Below are positions 34,135-47,300 of a DNA stretch of 64,000 nucleotides, piece after piece. Position numbers and translations under genes: made by a program. Within the stretch, counting starts at the first letter, position 1. Each line of letters begins with the position of its first letter. The notes under the pieces are model-generated. The model saw only the letters and a program-made list of their open reading frames with translations, did not search any database and was not told the origin of the DNA. Source of the stretch: Pomphorhynchus laevis (Eukaryota; Acanthocephala; Palaeacanthocephala; Echinorhynchida; Pomphorhynchidae); the NCBI GenBank assembly GCA_012934845.2, contig WNNJ02001684.1, forward strand, positions 124,001 through 188,000, written 5' to 3'.

Positions 34135-35160
34135 TAAATTATTTAGAAGATTTTGAAGAAAAGCAATATCATTGCATATTATGAAAATTTGTATAATTTA
34201 ATTATTTAATGTATTATATTTAATATTATATGATATGGATGATTGCTCATGCAAAAATATGTTTATTATAAATTTAAATATGCAATCTTTACGATATAAA
34301 TTAAAAGTAGTTTTAATTGATGTTAATTTAATGTTCATATCTAGAAATATACCTTCTTTATCATCAATATCTGTTTTATTAAGAAAAAGACTACATGGAT
34401 AAATTTCTCCTTTATTTAAATAAAAATTATTAGAGTTAAATACGCATATATAAACAATATATCAAAACATAAATTTTATATGCTTTGATATAAAATATGT
34501 TTTAATATTCTTCAACTATAATTTGGCTACCATTATCTTCTATTTGATCATTTTTATTTGTATCAATATATATGTCCCTACTTTGTCCCTATCAAAATGT
34601 TTGAGGCTTCTATTAATTCAATATATTCATATATATTTTATCCATAATTTTATCCATATATAGGCGTTATAATTATATTATAGCATATATTTGTATATCT
34701 TTCTCCGAATATAAGATTAATTAATATTTATAACGCTTTTTTAATATCTTCCTAATCTAGATTTGTATAAAACGTAATAAAATCGTATGTATTTATATTT
34801 TGAAATTTTATTCCTTTTGTCTGTTCTAAGAATTATTTTGTGGAATTAATACTGAAATAGTGTTTTATCACAATATTTTTTAAATTTTTCTAATTATTTC
34901 AAGTATTTTATTCATATAAACAGAAAAAGTGATTTTAATGTACATTTAAAAGTTCAACATATGAACCTTGGTTTTATTGGATTTATATGTAATTTTGGAT
35001 TCCAATATAATATAGGTATAGTTTTATTATATGATTCAATCTTTATACCCTTTTTATCCATTATAGAACAATGACTTGTAATCATTGTTATTAAATTTAA
35101 ATGACTACATTCATATGTTAGATTTACATTTAAATCATTAGAATTAACCTCTTTCATTAG
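34135..35160 (-). mobile_element. Second adjacent Penelope-like reverse-transcriptase remnant
   Basis: Repeats the palm and C-terminal segment of its neighbour (34160-34500) in more decayed form, then reaches further upstream. An open frame at 34954-35157 includes IPILYWNPKLHINPIKPRFI, the fingers motif of this enzyme class (Y-W-x-P-K-L-H-x-x-P). Same strand as its neighbour: either a head-to-tail tandem or a nested insertion. Confidence 0.6.
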
Positions 35161-35979
35161 TATATCATAATAAAGCTTTTTGCATATAAAGACAAAGTTA
35201 TTACTAGCTTTATCAACAAGTGTTAATATTTAGTTATGTATTAATTTAGTAAGTTCTGTATACATATAGTTATGCAAAAATATCTTTATTAATTTGATTT
35301 CTCTATTTATAATTGTTTGTTATTTTAATTTTTTAATGTTGTCAAATTTATAATCTTTACATATCTTAATCTCATATGTATTGTAAAGATCTTTACTCGA
35401 TATTTAGCTTGGTTGGTTATTTTTAATTTTTAATTTAATAAAAAAGCGACTATATAAAATTTGAACTAATTGAGTAATTAGGAATTTAATAATTCAAATT
35501 GTCCCAAAATAAAATTAAAAATAATTAAGCCCTTTTGAAATTTTATTTTTCTCTTATTTATCAGCTAGTGATAATAACATACTTTTTTATTATATGATAC
35601 AATAGAACAAGGCACCTTGTGAAAAAAAATTAGAATCTTATGAGATATCTTGACATGCCATATCACGGAGTTGTTATAAAGATGAAAAACAAGTTTAATA
35701 AATTTATATTTTGTTGCAATTACAAAATATTGCAATATCACAACAGGTCATTTCGTATATACAGCAGCTACGCCCACACTTTGATATTTGCAAAAATCAT
35801 TTTGTTATTTTATATTTTTTGTTATTATAAATTATCACTTTGAATGTAAATTGACAATAAAATATGTAAAAATTAAAATTCTTATAATTTACAAATGTGC
35901 ATATTCTTTTGCAAATCAATATTCTCATCGATACTTTCAATTACTACAATTTTACAATTCATTAAGTAAAAACATTCAA

Positions 35980-37603
35980 ATCGTTAACATTAAATATTTG
36001 AGTTTAAATGAATTACGGTTTCCGTGTGTCGATTTGTTAAATTTAATCATTATACAAATTATTAATTTATCTTAAATATAACGATTTATTCAAAGTAATG
36101 AAATAAAAAATATACACTTATAATTTAATATTTTTTGACGTATTAAAAACATACAATATATTAAAATCGTTAACATTAAATATTTGAGTTTAAATAAATT
36201 ATAGTTTCCATGTGTCGATTTGTTTAATTTAATCATTATACAAATTATTAATTTATCTTAAATATAACGATTTATTCAAAGTAATGAAATAAAAAATATA
36301 CTCTTATAATTTAATATTTTTTGACGTATTAAAAGCATACAATATATTAAAATCGTTAACATTAAATATTTGAGTTTAAATGAATTACGGTTTCCGTGTG
36401 TCGATTTGTTAAATTTAATCATTATACAAATTATTAATTTATCTTAAATATAACGATTTATTCAAAGTAATGAAATAAAAAATATACACTTATAATTTAA
36501 TATTTTTTGACGTATTAAAAACATACAATATATTAAAATCGTTAACATTAAATATTTGAGTTTAAATAAATTATAGTTTCCATGTGTCGATTTGTTTAAT
36601 TTAATCATTACACAAATTATTAATTTATCTTAAATATGATGTTTTATTCACAGTAATAAAATAAAAATAAACTTTAATAATTCAATATTGTTTGACATAT
36701 TAAAAACATACAATATATTAAAATCGTTAACGTTAAATATTTGAGTTTAAATGAATTACGGTTTCCGTGTGTCGATTTGTTAAATTTAATCATTATACAA
36801 ATTATTAATTTATCTTAAATATAACGATTTATTTAAAGTAATGAAATAAAAAATATACTCTTATAATTTAATATTTTTTGACGTATTAAAAACATACAAT
36901 ATATTATAATCGTTAACATTAAATATTTGAGTTTAAATGAATTACGGTTTCCGTGTGTCGATTTGTTTAATTTAATCATTATACAAATTATTAATTTATC
37001 TTAAATATGATGTTTTATTCACAGTAATAAAATAAAAATAAACTTTAATAATTCAATATTGTTTGACATATTAAAAACATACAATATATTAAAATCGTTA
37101 ACATTAAATATTTGAGTTTAAATGAATTACGGTTTCCGTGTGTCGATTTGTTAAATTTAATCATTATACAAATTATTAATTTATCTTAAATATAACGATT
37201 TATTCAAAGTAATGAAATAAAAAATATACACTTATAATTTAATATTTTTTGACGTATTAAAAACATACAATATATTAAAATCGTTAACATTAAATATTTG
37301 AGTTTAAATAAATTATAGTTTCCATGTGTCGATTTGTTTAATTTAATCATTATACAAATTATTAATTTATCTTAAATATAACGATTTATTCAAAGTAATG
37401 AAATAAAAAATATACTCTTATAATTTAATATTTTTTGACGTATTAAAAGCATACAATATATTAAAATCGTTAACATTAAATATTTGAGTTTAAATGAATT
37501 ACGGTTTCCGTGTGTCGATTTGTTAAATTTAATCATTGATGTTTTATTCACAGTAATAAAATAAAAATAAACTTTAATAATTCAATATTGTTTGACATAT
37601 CAA
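35980..37603. repeat. Satellite array, unit about 186 bp, about nine copies
   Basis: TCGTTAACATTAAATATTTG (or a one-base variant) starts at about 35981, 36167, 36353, 36539, 36724, 36910, 37095, 37281 and 37467. Two main variants alternate: A with GAATTACGGTTTCCGTGTG and B with AAATTATAGTTTCCATGTG. Some copies have a third type of second half (GATGTTTTATTCACAG). The last copy is truncated. Small open frames here are by-products of the repeat. Confidence 0.9.
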
Positions 37604-38224
37604 ACAAGGTACCCTTATTTTGGAATAACCTTTTGAAACTGTTATTTTGACATAACTTTTTGACTTACGTGATTTGTTTTTAAATTTGTTTCTTTATTTT
37701 AATAGCCTTTACTTAGTAAACTTGACAAATATTTTTAGTACTAAAGTGTTTTATTTCTTTATCCTTTGTAAGTATACGAAGACCCTAGATTTTATATAAT
37801 TTTATCAATACCTGTGTTATTGTTAGATATTTTTTCAGCCATTGTTATAAACCTATACAAATTCCCAATCCAAACATTAGGATATATTAAAAGTGTAAAG
37901 TATAATTCTAAATTGGGATTAGTGAGTATGTTAGATGCTCTCGAGCTGATTATTTGTTTATAAACGGATTTTTCTTTGTTAACATGCTTTGGCGTTATAA
38001 GTGTCAGCATATGGGTGTCAAGAACAACTAACTAAATGCCAAAATTAGAAAACATGAGCTGCAAATTTTTTCTCTTAGTAAAGACTTGTTACTTTAACGA
38101 CTCGCTTTCGACAATAATCGATCGTAAATTATGATATTTCTTGTCAATGGCAGCAATCGTGTTTTGATTTATTACAATTCAATATTTACGAGCTCTGGTG
38201 TGTTCAGAGTTAGCTTGCAAAATG

Positions 38225-38232
38225 TATATAAA
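38225..38232 (+). promoter_or_regulatory. TATA box of the Kunitz gene
   Basis: TATATAAA, 72 bases before the ATG at 38297. This places the expected transcription start near 38255 and leaves a 5' UTR of about 40 nt. Position and match are classic; function is inferred. Confidence 0.7.
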
Positions 38233-38296
38233 GCCTTGTTCTTGGCATTCTTATATAGTTTTATCAAAGAAATTCCAAACAACTGAACAGTTAAAG

Positions 38297-38354
38297 ATGT
38301 TTTTATTAGTGCTTGTTCTGTATATCATAGCCTTAACAACACCGACCAGTTACG
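38297..38354 (+). CDS. Kunitz gene exon 1: signal peptide
   Basis: 19 codons plus one base: M-FLLVLVLYIIALTTPTSY, a clear hydrophobic export signal. Donor TACG|GTAGGT, phase 1. Start chosen because it lies just downstream of a TATA box and fits the phase-1 Kunitz exons. Confidence 0.8.
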
Positions 38355-41300
38355 GTAGGTAATTTAGATTTTGTGTGATTAATTTGATATTTCAATTTGT
38401 AATCAATTCTTTGTGCATTAATGAACTTATATCATTAATGTTTGACATAACAAATATCTTAATTGCATATCCTAATTATATACAATCCAAAACGATATAT
38501 AATGAATTTAACTGCAGTTGTATGATTTTAAAATTGAAGCTTTTTAAATAATTTAAAAACAGTAAATGATGTAGGCATTATGTAAATGCCATAATATGTC
38601 AAATCAATATGTTATTTAATATAATTAAATAACATATTGCATACCATATAATACCATATAATATAAAATATTGCATACCATATAATATAAAATGCATACC
38701 ATATAATATAAAATATATCATATCATTATATTAATTAATATATTATATCATTATATTATATTAATACATTATAATATATTAATATAAAATATATTATATC
38801 ATGCATACCATATAATATAAAATGTAATACATTAAATAATGAAATTTTAAGAATTGCAACAATATGTAATGATATTGACTTTCTTCAAAATCATTTAAAT
38901 AATTTAATAGATACATATTTTAAACTACGTTACTATATTTTAAATATCGTAAAGATGACATATTTAAATTTACAAGAAACATATTTTTGCATGAGCATTC
39001 ATGCATACCATATAATATAAAATGTAATACATTAAATAATGAAATTTTAAGAATTTCAACAATTTGTAACGATATTGAATTTCTTCAAAATCATTTAAAT
39101 AATCTAAAAGATACATATTTTAAACTAGGTTACTATAAAAATAACATCAAGCAGAAAATAGTAAAATATATAAATCAACACAATAATATAAAGAATAAAT
39201 TTAAACTCTTAAGTGGCAAATTTTTATGGATGGATAATAAATAATATACTTTGTATTAGAATAAGATACTAGATAGTTATTTCAGAGGAAATACATCATT
39301 AGCATGTATTTGGCCCCGCTGCTATGTTGGGTAGAGGAGTTAGGGGCCGAAACCTGATAGCATAGCAGTTCCTCCTGATGACCTCTAATTCTTATTCTGA
39401 TACAACGTCTGTTATTTATTAGTCAATTCATAAAAATGACGTTTACTTTACATTTCAATTTTTTATTTTAACTTGATTTAAATTATAAAAAATCTAAAAA
39501 CAATTATTAATTTTATTATTTAATTATTAAAAATTTGATTTAGCATTATTATGTTTTGTTTAGTTTATAATTATATTAAATACGTAGACTCAGTTAGCTG
39601 ATTTGATTTATGAACTCGCATTTAAAATTGGTACATTAATACAAATCACGACTGACAAACATTTAATCAGTTTACAGTTTCTTCTTTACAGTTTCAATCT
39701 TTTCTCAGCAACTGTTAATGAAATTACAAACTGATTGTAACAAACTGATTGTTGCTCCTTTAATAAATTTTTGTTTCTCTGTAACACAATTAAATGTTAT
39801 AAATTGATTGTTCACTCATATTTGCTATAATATCAATTATAGCAAATTTTAAAAAACATCCTTCTTTTTAAAAAACATCATCACATCAAATATTTCCTTA
39901 TACAATTTAAAGAAAGCTACTCTGTCAGAACAATTCAAGAACAAGCCTAAATATAAGTCGACTAATGTCGCTTATAAAATCCCATGTCTAAATTGTCCAG
40001 CCAAATATTTTAAGGAAACAAAACAAGGCTTGACAGAAAAAATGAAGCAACATAACTATAATTTAAAAAAGTGTGATACTTCATCAGTATTAGTTAATCA
40101 TTGGCTGAAGGTCTTGTAAAATGAAGACAGCCTATCCAGACACCTGATAAGAGAAAGTATACACATTCATAGTTATTCTATCACGATTGATGATAATAAG
40201 GACAACTGGAAGTTAGTTATCCCTACTAGCACACTACAAAATCGGTAGAATTTTCATCGTTGGTTTCTTCCGTTTTTATTGTATAAATACATCATTTTTC
40301 TTTTTTCATGTCAAAACATAACACTTGAAAAGGATTATCGCAATAGTCGAAAATTTGTGAACAATAATTTTATTTTTCAATTCATCTCGATGTTTATACG
40401 CCCTGAACAACAAAATTGTAATTTAAAAACTCTAAGAAAAAAAAACTTTTAAAACTCTTTTATTTTTATGTCAAAACCAAACACTTAAAAAGGACTATTG
40501 CAATAGTCGAAAATTTGTGAACAATAATTTCTTATTTTATGATTCCTCTCAATGTTTAAACGCCTTGAACAATATAAGTAAAATTATTTAATTTATTTAA
40601 ATATCATATATTTAAATAAATTATTTTATATTAATAATTTTTTTATATTTTTTATAATGTGATTGTTTACATTATTAAAAAATATTTACATTATTTTACA
40701 ACGGCGATTATGCTATTATGTTTAATATATAATTAGTATATCCATGCTTTTATATCCAATTAAAATATTTGATATGGCAAGCATTAATGTATAAAGAATC
40801 GATGATACTGTTGACAGTTAGAAATTCGACGGTATTATAAATATATTTAAAATAAAACGAATAAAAGAACTATGAAATTGCGTGGCAATACACAATGGTA
40901 AACACAAGAATATACAAAATAATTATGCCGACATGCAAAAAATCGAAAAATTGACGACATATATTTTCTAGCGATATTTAGACGTCGTCCTTAAATGACA
41001 AATTCCTTCGATTTTAAATCATTTGGTAGCTTGAAAATGTAAATAGTGTTAAACCGTTAGTACCTTCATAGGATATTTTTTGATAATAATTTCAAAATAT
41101 ATAAATCAGGGTTACTCGTCACATCGATCTATCATTTTTAATTGACGACGGTCTTGCACAGCTAAACTTTGCAGCTTTTTATAGCTAAATCATGTAAACT
41201 TATACAAAAAATATTTAAATTAATATTTAAACTAATATTATATTAATATTAATAAATATTAATAAATATTAATATTTAAATAAATTATTTAAACTGTTCT

Positions 41301-44300
41301 ACTGCTTATGTGAACTAATGTTGGGCAAGGAGGAACCAAATAAGTTTTTACATTTGTGTATGTGCAATCTAATTTTGCTTTTGGTGATGATATGTACAAA
41401 AAAGCGATGGAATAGTTATTAGGAATCCGCTCGCACTTATTTCTATATAGATTCGAATACTATACAAATTAATTAAATTAAATAAATTTAATTTGAAAAT
41501 TAAAATTTATGATTCGATAATTTAATGTCAAGAAAACTTAGAAGTATAATAAGATACTTCTATACATAGAAGTATCTTATGACTGTATGTATCAAAAAGT
41601 AATTATGTGACAGTTGACGAGGTGACATTAATTTGTGATTCATGCGGGACCAAATTCATGTTGACTTAATGATAAATGCTTTTAATTGCTTGATGCTTGT
41701 AATGCATTTAACAACTTAAAAAATATTACTGACTATTCATAACATGCCTTTTTTTCACACACTTAAAATATATATTAAAAATACACTAAAAATATGTTAG
41801 GTGGCCATGTGTCAAAATTATAATCAAATAAAAATTATTAGTGTTAAACTACCATCAAAATATATTTAAGTGTTTATTTAATATTCATATATATTTAAGG
41901 TAATTAATGATTTTTAATTAATTAAATTAATTATTTAATTAATCAAATTTATTATTTAATCAAATTAATTATTTAATTTATTCATTCAATCTATTTAAAT
42001 ATACAGAGATTGATGTGTCAAATATAACATACATGCGGCGAAAGTATAAAGTTAAATGAAATATCATCGGTAGTAAAAATACGACGTTAAAACATCAAAA
42101 GAATTAAGAATTAACATATTTGAAAATATATGGTTTAAAAAGAGACTGATGATCAAAAAATATTTCTTTAACATAAAGTTGCTGTGTGAATGTGTGAGGA
42201 AGCATGTACTTGGATCAAATTTCAGGTAAAATTCAGCTGTTTAAACTTTGTTTGCGAAGAATGTAAATAAAAATTGTTAGCTTTTATATGAAAATTGAGT
42301 AATCAGACGATTATGTTTAATACGAAATAATGTTAATATACTCTACGTCACAATATCTTTATAAATAAAGGGCACGTATAATGTTTAAATACTCTTCGTG
42401 GCAATATCTTAATAAACAATGACACGTTATATATTTCAGGTTTATTTTGCTAGCCAGTCTTTAGATTTAATAATTTCATATCGAATTACACGCTGTGCAT
42501 GCTAAATCTCTATTTATTATCGTGTATAACTAACGAATAAAAATTTAATAATTAGATCTAATAATTATTAAATTAAATTCAATAATTTAACAATTTATAA
42601 TAATTTATTAAATTTAATTTTATGAAAATTCAATAGAAAACTATTAAAAGTTCTTTGAAGTTGTGAGCATTGCTTATCAAAATTCACAAAATTAAAATAT
42701 TTAAAATTAAAAATAATTAAAAATGATAAAATTGAAACATTTTACTATTAAAAAGAAATTAGAATAGTTAACGATTATATATGTATACAAAATGAATTGC
42801 AATAGCGGAATTTAATACTAATTTTAATATTAAATATTATATTTAACATTTATTTTAATTTAGTATTTTGTAAGATAATAATTATATCAAGAAAATAATA
42901 TATTAATATTTTAGATTATAGTTAATGATCATATAATAATTTTACTTATTTAAGGGTTCGATTTTAAATGTATGCAGCCGAAAGATCCAGGACCATGCAA
43001 GGCAAGTATGAGAAGATATTATTTTGATCAAGAATCGAACAAATGCATGCCATTTACATATGGTGGATGCCAAGGTAACGATAACAACTTCAATACAAGA
43101 TCAGAATGTCGATCAACTTGTGAAAGAACAATCAGCACTGAAGACAACAGTGCACCCGGAGGTAATATCCGATTTTAAAATATATATCCAATTAAATCTT
43201 AACAAATTTAAAAATTCATCTTGGATATCAAATCAAAATTATTTATTAATTATAAGTTAATTAATAATAATTAATTAACATTTATAATTTAAAAAATCTT
43301 TTAATATTTTTAATATATAATAGTATATAAACAAAATATATATTTATTAAATATAATTTAATATTATTTATTATTAATTAACTAATATAATAGTTTATTC
43401 TTTAAAAATCATTATTAATTATCATTATATAGTTAATATAAGATATCATTAACAACGATCAGTAGCTATTTGTAAAAATATCTTTACATTAACATTACTT
43501 CATTATTAATTAATGAAGGGGCCTATCTAGGGCTACCAAGCGCGTCCCCGGGTTTATCAAAAACTCGATTAGATTTTGCAGGCAATTCCCTAACGTGATT
43601 TTCTCGTGGTCGGCGGTGACTTCAATGCCCAACTTAAGTCTAGTGAATTGAACGCGACCTTCGTTGGAAGACACGGTATTGGTAAAATGTGTGTGAACGG
43701 TGACAAACTCTTTGATTTGATGAGCACGCACCGTTTGATAGCTATGAACACTTGCTTTCAGCATCGAAAACGACACCTTGTAACGTGGACATATCCTAAC
43801 GGCAGGGGTTGAAACCAAATCGACTTTATTCTGGTTCGCATACAGTGTAGAAAATCCATCACAAACTGCCGCTTATATTGGGGAATCGATGTCGTGACCG
43901 ACCACTCGCTGGTAATAATGGATATTGAAGCGACTTCAAACCCAAGTTACCAAGGTCAAAGTTAATTCAACCGAATGTGCTACTACTAGAAAACGATTGT
44001 ATCCTTAGGAAATAAATCGACAGTGTATCACACTAGCTTAAATCTAAATTTGTCCCACTCTCGGATGGAAATGAAGATGTTCGTCAAATCGGTTAACGAT
44101 AGTCAACACTCAAGACTGAGCTATATTCTTCAGCTCACGATCTTATTCCTTATCGCGAAAGGTTTAAGAACGATTGAGTGTGGAGCATCTATTATGATCT
44201 CCGAACAGAGAAAGTCAAGCATGGCTGCAGAAAATATCAAGAAGACGACGATTCTTACTTGCAAATTATGCGCCAGTATTCGTCTTGATGAAGAGATATA

Positions 44301-47300
44301 TTGGCTAGAAATTGCAAAACAAGCCCAAAAGGTAGCTAATAATGGCAATGCGCGTAAGTTTTTTCGTCTCAAAAGAAGATTCTACACACCTAGTCAGCAT
44401 AGAGAAGTTACATGCTTGTGGGATACCGATATGTCATTTTAAGTGTTAGAAACGTCTGCACGATTAGAACGCTGGAGAGTTCATTTCAAAAATCTCTACC
44501 AGAAGACAGATACCCGAACATGCTCATATAATAATGTCATATTTCAAACACGCCAAGTATGCACTGCACACACAGATGTATTGGAAATCGACGATGATCC
44601 CAAGTAGTGAGATCAGCCAAGAAATTAGCAAACTAAAATGCAGAAAATCTACGGGACTTGATCAAATTTAATTTGAATTTATCAAGCATGGTGGTCTTGA
44701 TGTTGTTGAATATCTGACGGATATGTTCTTATGCATATGGAACCACAATCGGGTTCCCTTGGATTGACAGACTTCGGTTAGAATTCTCATACTAAAAAGG
44801 AGAACGCTTCCCTTTTTAGTGCAATTCTGAACAGAATCAGGCTGTTGTGGCAAATCCAAACAAGAGAAAATCAAGCTGGATTTAGACCGAACCGAGGATG
44901 TATTGATCATATATTTATCCTACGCGTTCTGAAGGATGTCCGTCAATAGTATCATCAGCCGTTGATGTTATTATTCTTGGATTTCAAATCGGCATTTGAC
45001 CAAGTTAATCGACTAGCCATCTGGAAACTCATCCATACCTTAGGTATTCCTATGCGCCTATGTGAACTTATCGGTGCAATGTATGAAAATACTATGTCTG
45101 TCGTGCAATAAGGTAGGTGTATCGGAGGGTCGTCTCCTGTCAGTTCAAGTGTTTGACAGGAGGTGTACTGTCACCAGAACTATTCAACATTGTCATTGAT
45201 CATCTCCTTTGGAAAACACTTGACCAGCACAGTGAAGGTATACGCTTGCATCCTAGCAATGTTCTGCTTTCTGATCTGATCTATGCGGATGTTGTGGTCG
45301 TACTGAGAGAATAATCTGATAAGGTTGCACCTTGTTAAGGTTGCACCTTAACATACCGAAATGTAAGCTACTCGCCATAAACTCCCCGCCATGCTCAGTT
45401 TTTATCGGTGGTACAACTATTGAACAGGTACAATCTTTCACTTATCTCGGTTCAATATTTTCAGATGACTGTCGATGTGATGTCGACATTCGAAGCCGGA
45501 TAACGAAAGCTGGTTCCACCTTCTCACGTCTACACTCTCTCTCTGGCACGATATTAATGTACCTATTAAAACAAAAGTCCAAATGTATTCGTCTGTTGTC
45601 TGCCCAGTTCTGTTATATAGCTTTAAGTGCTGGCTCGAGAAACTTATCACAAGTAAGCAGCTTGATGTCTTTGAACTCCGCTGTCTACGCAGAATTGAAA
45701 GAGTCAATCCGCTCGATCGTGTATCAAACGCAGAAGTGTATTCACGATGTTTACTCAGCGTTACCGGATCTGACCTGGTTCGAAAGAATATAGACTGCGC
45801 TATCTTGGTCATGCACTGAGGATGGGAAGATATTGACTACCTAAGTTAACGTTATACTTGGATCAGTAGGAATCTTGGCGGCGTCCTAGCGGCGGTGTTC
45901 TAAAGAATTCAAAGAGAACAACTGAAAACGATGTCAAGAAAATTCTTTTTAACTACTCGAACATTAGCTGGCGCAGATTTAAACGAAGATGGAGACAAGA
46001 ACTGGAAATGGTGACTGTAATATTCGCATTTTGCTACTTTGCTTTAATTTGACTTCTTTTCTTGATGCTTTGTAACTCACAATCTATAAGGTCTAGTGGT
46101 TTAAATACAATAATATAATTAATTAAACAGCAAAAATAAAAACTTTATTTTAGGATTTGTGAATTTCTTTATCTACGTGAAAATGCATGTCGGCTAAATA
46201 TTCAAGAAAATAGATTTTCACTTACCAGATCATAACAGCTTTAAAAAAGCATTTGAGAAATATTCTATCTAACAAATTTATATTACGGCTAAGAATCTAA
46301 GATATTTCATTAAAAATCAAATAGTTAAACAAAAAATAGATTATCAATTGGCGATAGTTGTACTCAGTAACGAATATTGCTTCGAATATTTTAATTTGGA
46401 TAAAAATGTAAAAACTAATGGCAAAGTTCTTTTTTATGCTAAGCATAAAATACTGATCTTGTAAAAACAAACGAAGTGCTTTTTCATCAAATGAATACTA
46501 GGTGCGTTGCAAAAGTCGAAATGAAACAGTTTCAACTTTAATAAGATTAAATATAAATCTATAATTATATTTTTGTGCATATTTAAATATACAAATATTT
46601 TACATTTACAATATTAAAAAAGTAATTTAAATATAAAACAAGTAATATTACAGGAGGTTTCCATTGCCGAGAACCTGTAGACCCCGGTCCATGTATGGCT
46701 GCAATAAGAAGATACGCATACGATTACAAAACTGACAGTTGCAAATCGTTTATATATGGAGGATGTCAGGGCAATAAGAATAACTTTGAAACAAAACAAC
46801 AATGCGAACAAGCGTGCGCTACCAGACACGACAATGATTCAACAAATCAAGGTACGGATGAGACATAATTAATGCATTTAAAATATTTATACATAGGAGG
46901 CTCAGGCGGATTTAAGTGCATGTTACCAAAAGATGAGGGTCCATGCAGAGGAGAGGAACGTCGGTGGTATTTCGATAGCGGCTCAAACAAGTGCAGACGA
47001 TTTACTTATGGTGGATGTCAAGGCAATGAAAATAATTTTAAAACTAAAAGCGAATGTGAACAGAATTGCGCATCAAACAGCGGGGGCGTTGATCCACCAA
47101 TTGAAATACCTGGAATTGGCGGTAAATGTTCTTCGATTAAAATTTTTTATCGGAAATTATGTGAAATGTAAAAATGCAATTTTACAGTAAAAAACACACT
47201 TGCATTTAAAAATATTTCAATTAATAAATCATAGTAAATTTATTGGCATAAATATCGTTTCGCAAACGATAAGTTAGTTTTTTATGTCACAAATTAGGAA

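Noticed and set aside
35640-36075. Plus-strand open frames near 35.6-36.1 kb
   Set aside because: They run into the 186-bp satellite and are A+T-rich by-products.
39376-39383. Exact CTGATGA as the core of a hammerhead ribozyme in the Penelope-like tail
   Set aside because: No helix plus GAAA follows it, and the box is not kept in the other copies; pseudoknot pairing describes this tail better.
42180-42225. Extra Kunitz-gene exon between AG and GT signals
   Set aside because: In the phase-1 frame required by its neighbours it hits a stop after two codons.
46614-46829. Minus-strand open frame, repeated at 51298-51513
   Set aside because: It is exactly opposite the Kunitz domain 2/4 exons; duplication explains the repeat.
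46872-47171. Independent Kunitz gene starting at the ATG at 46872 (and 51556)
   Set aside because: The ATG lies in a 45-bp intron; a phase-1 acceptor at 46897 fits the multi-domain gene.
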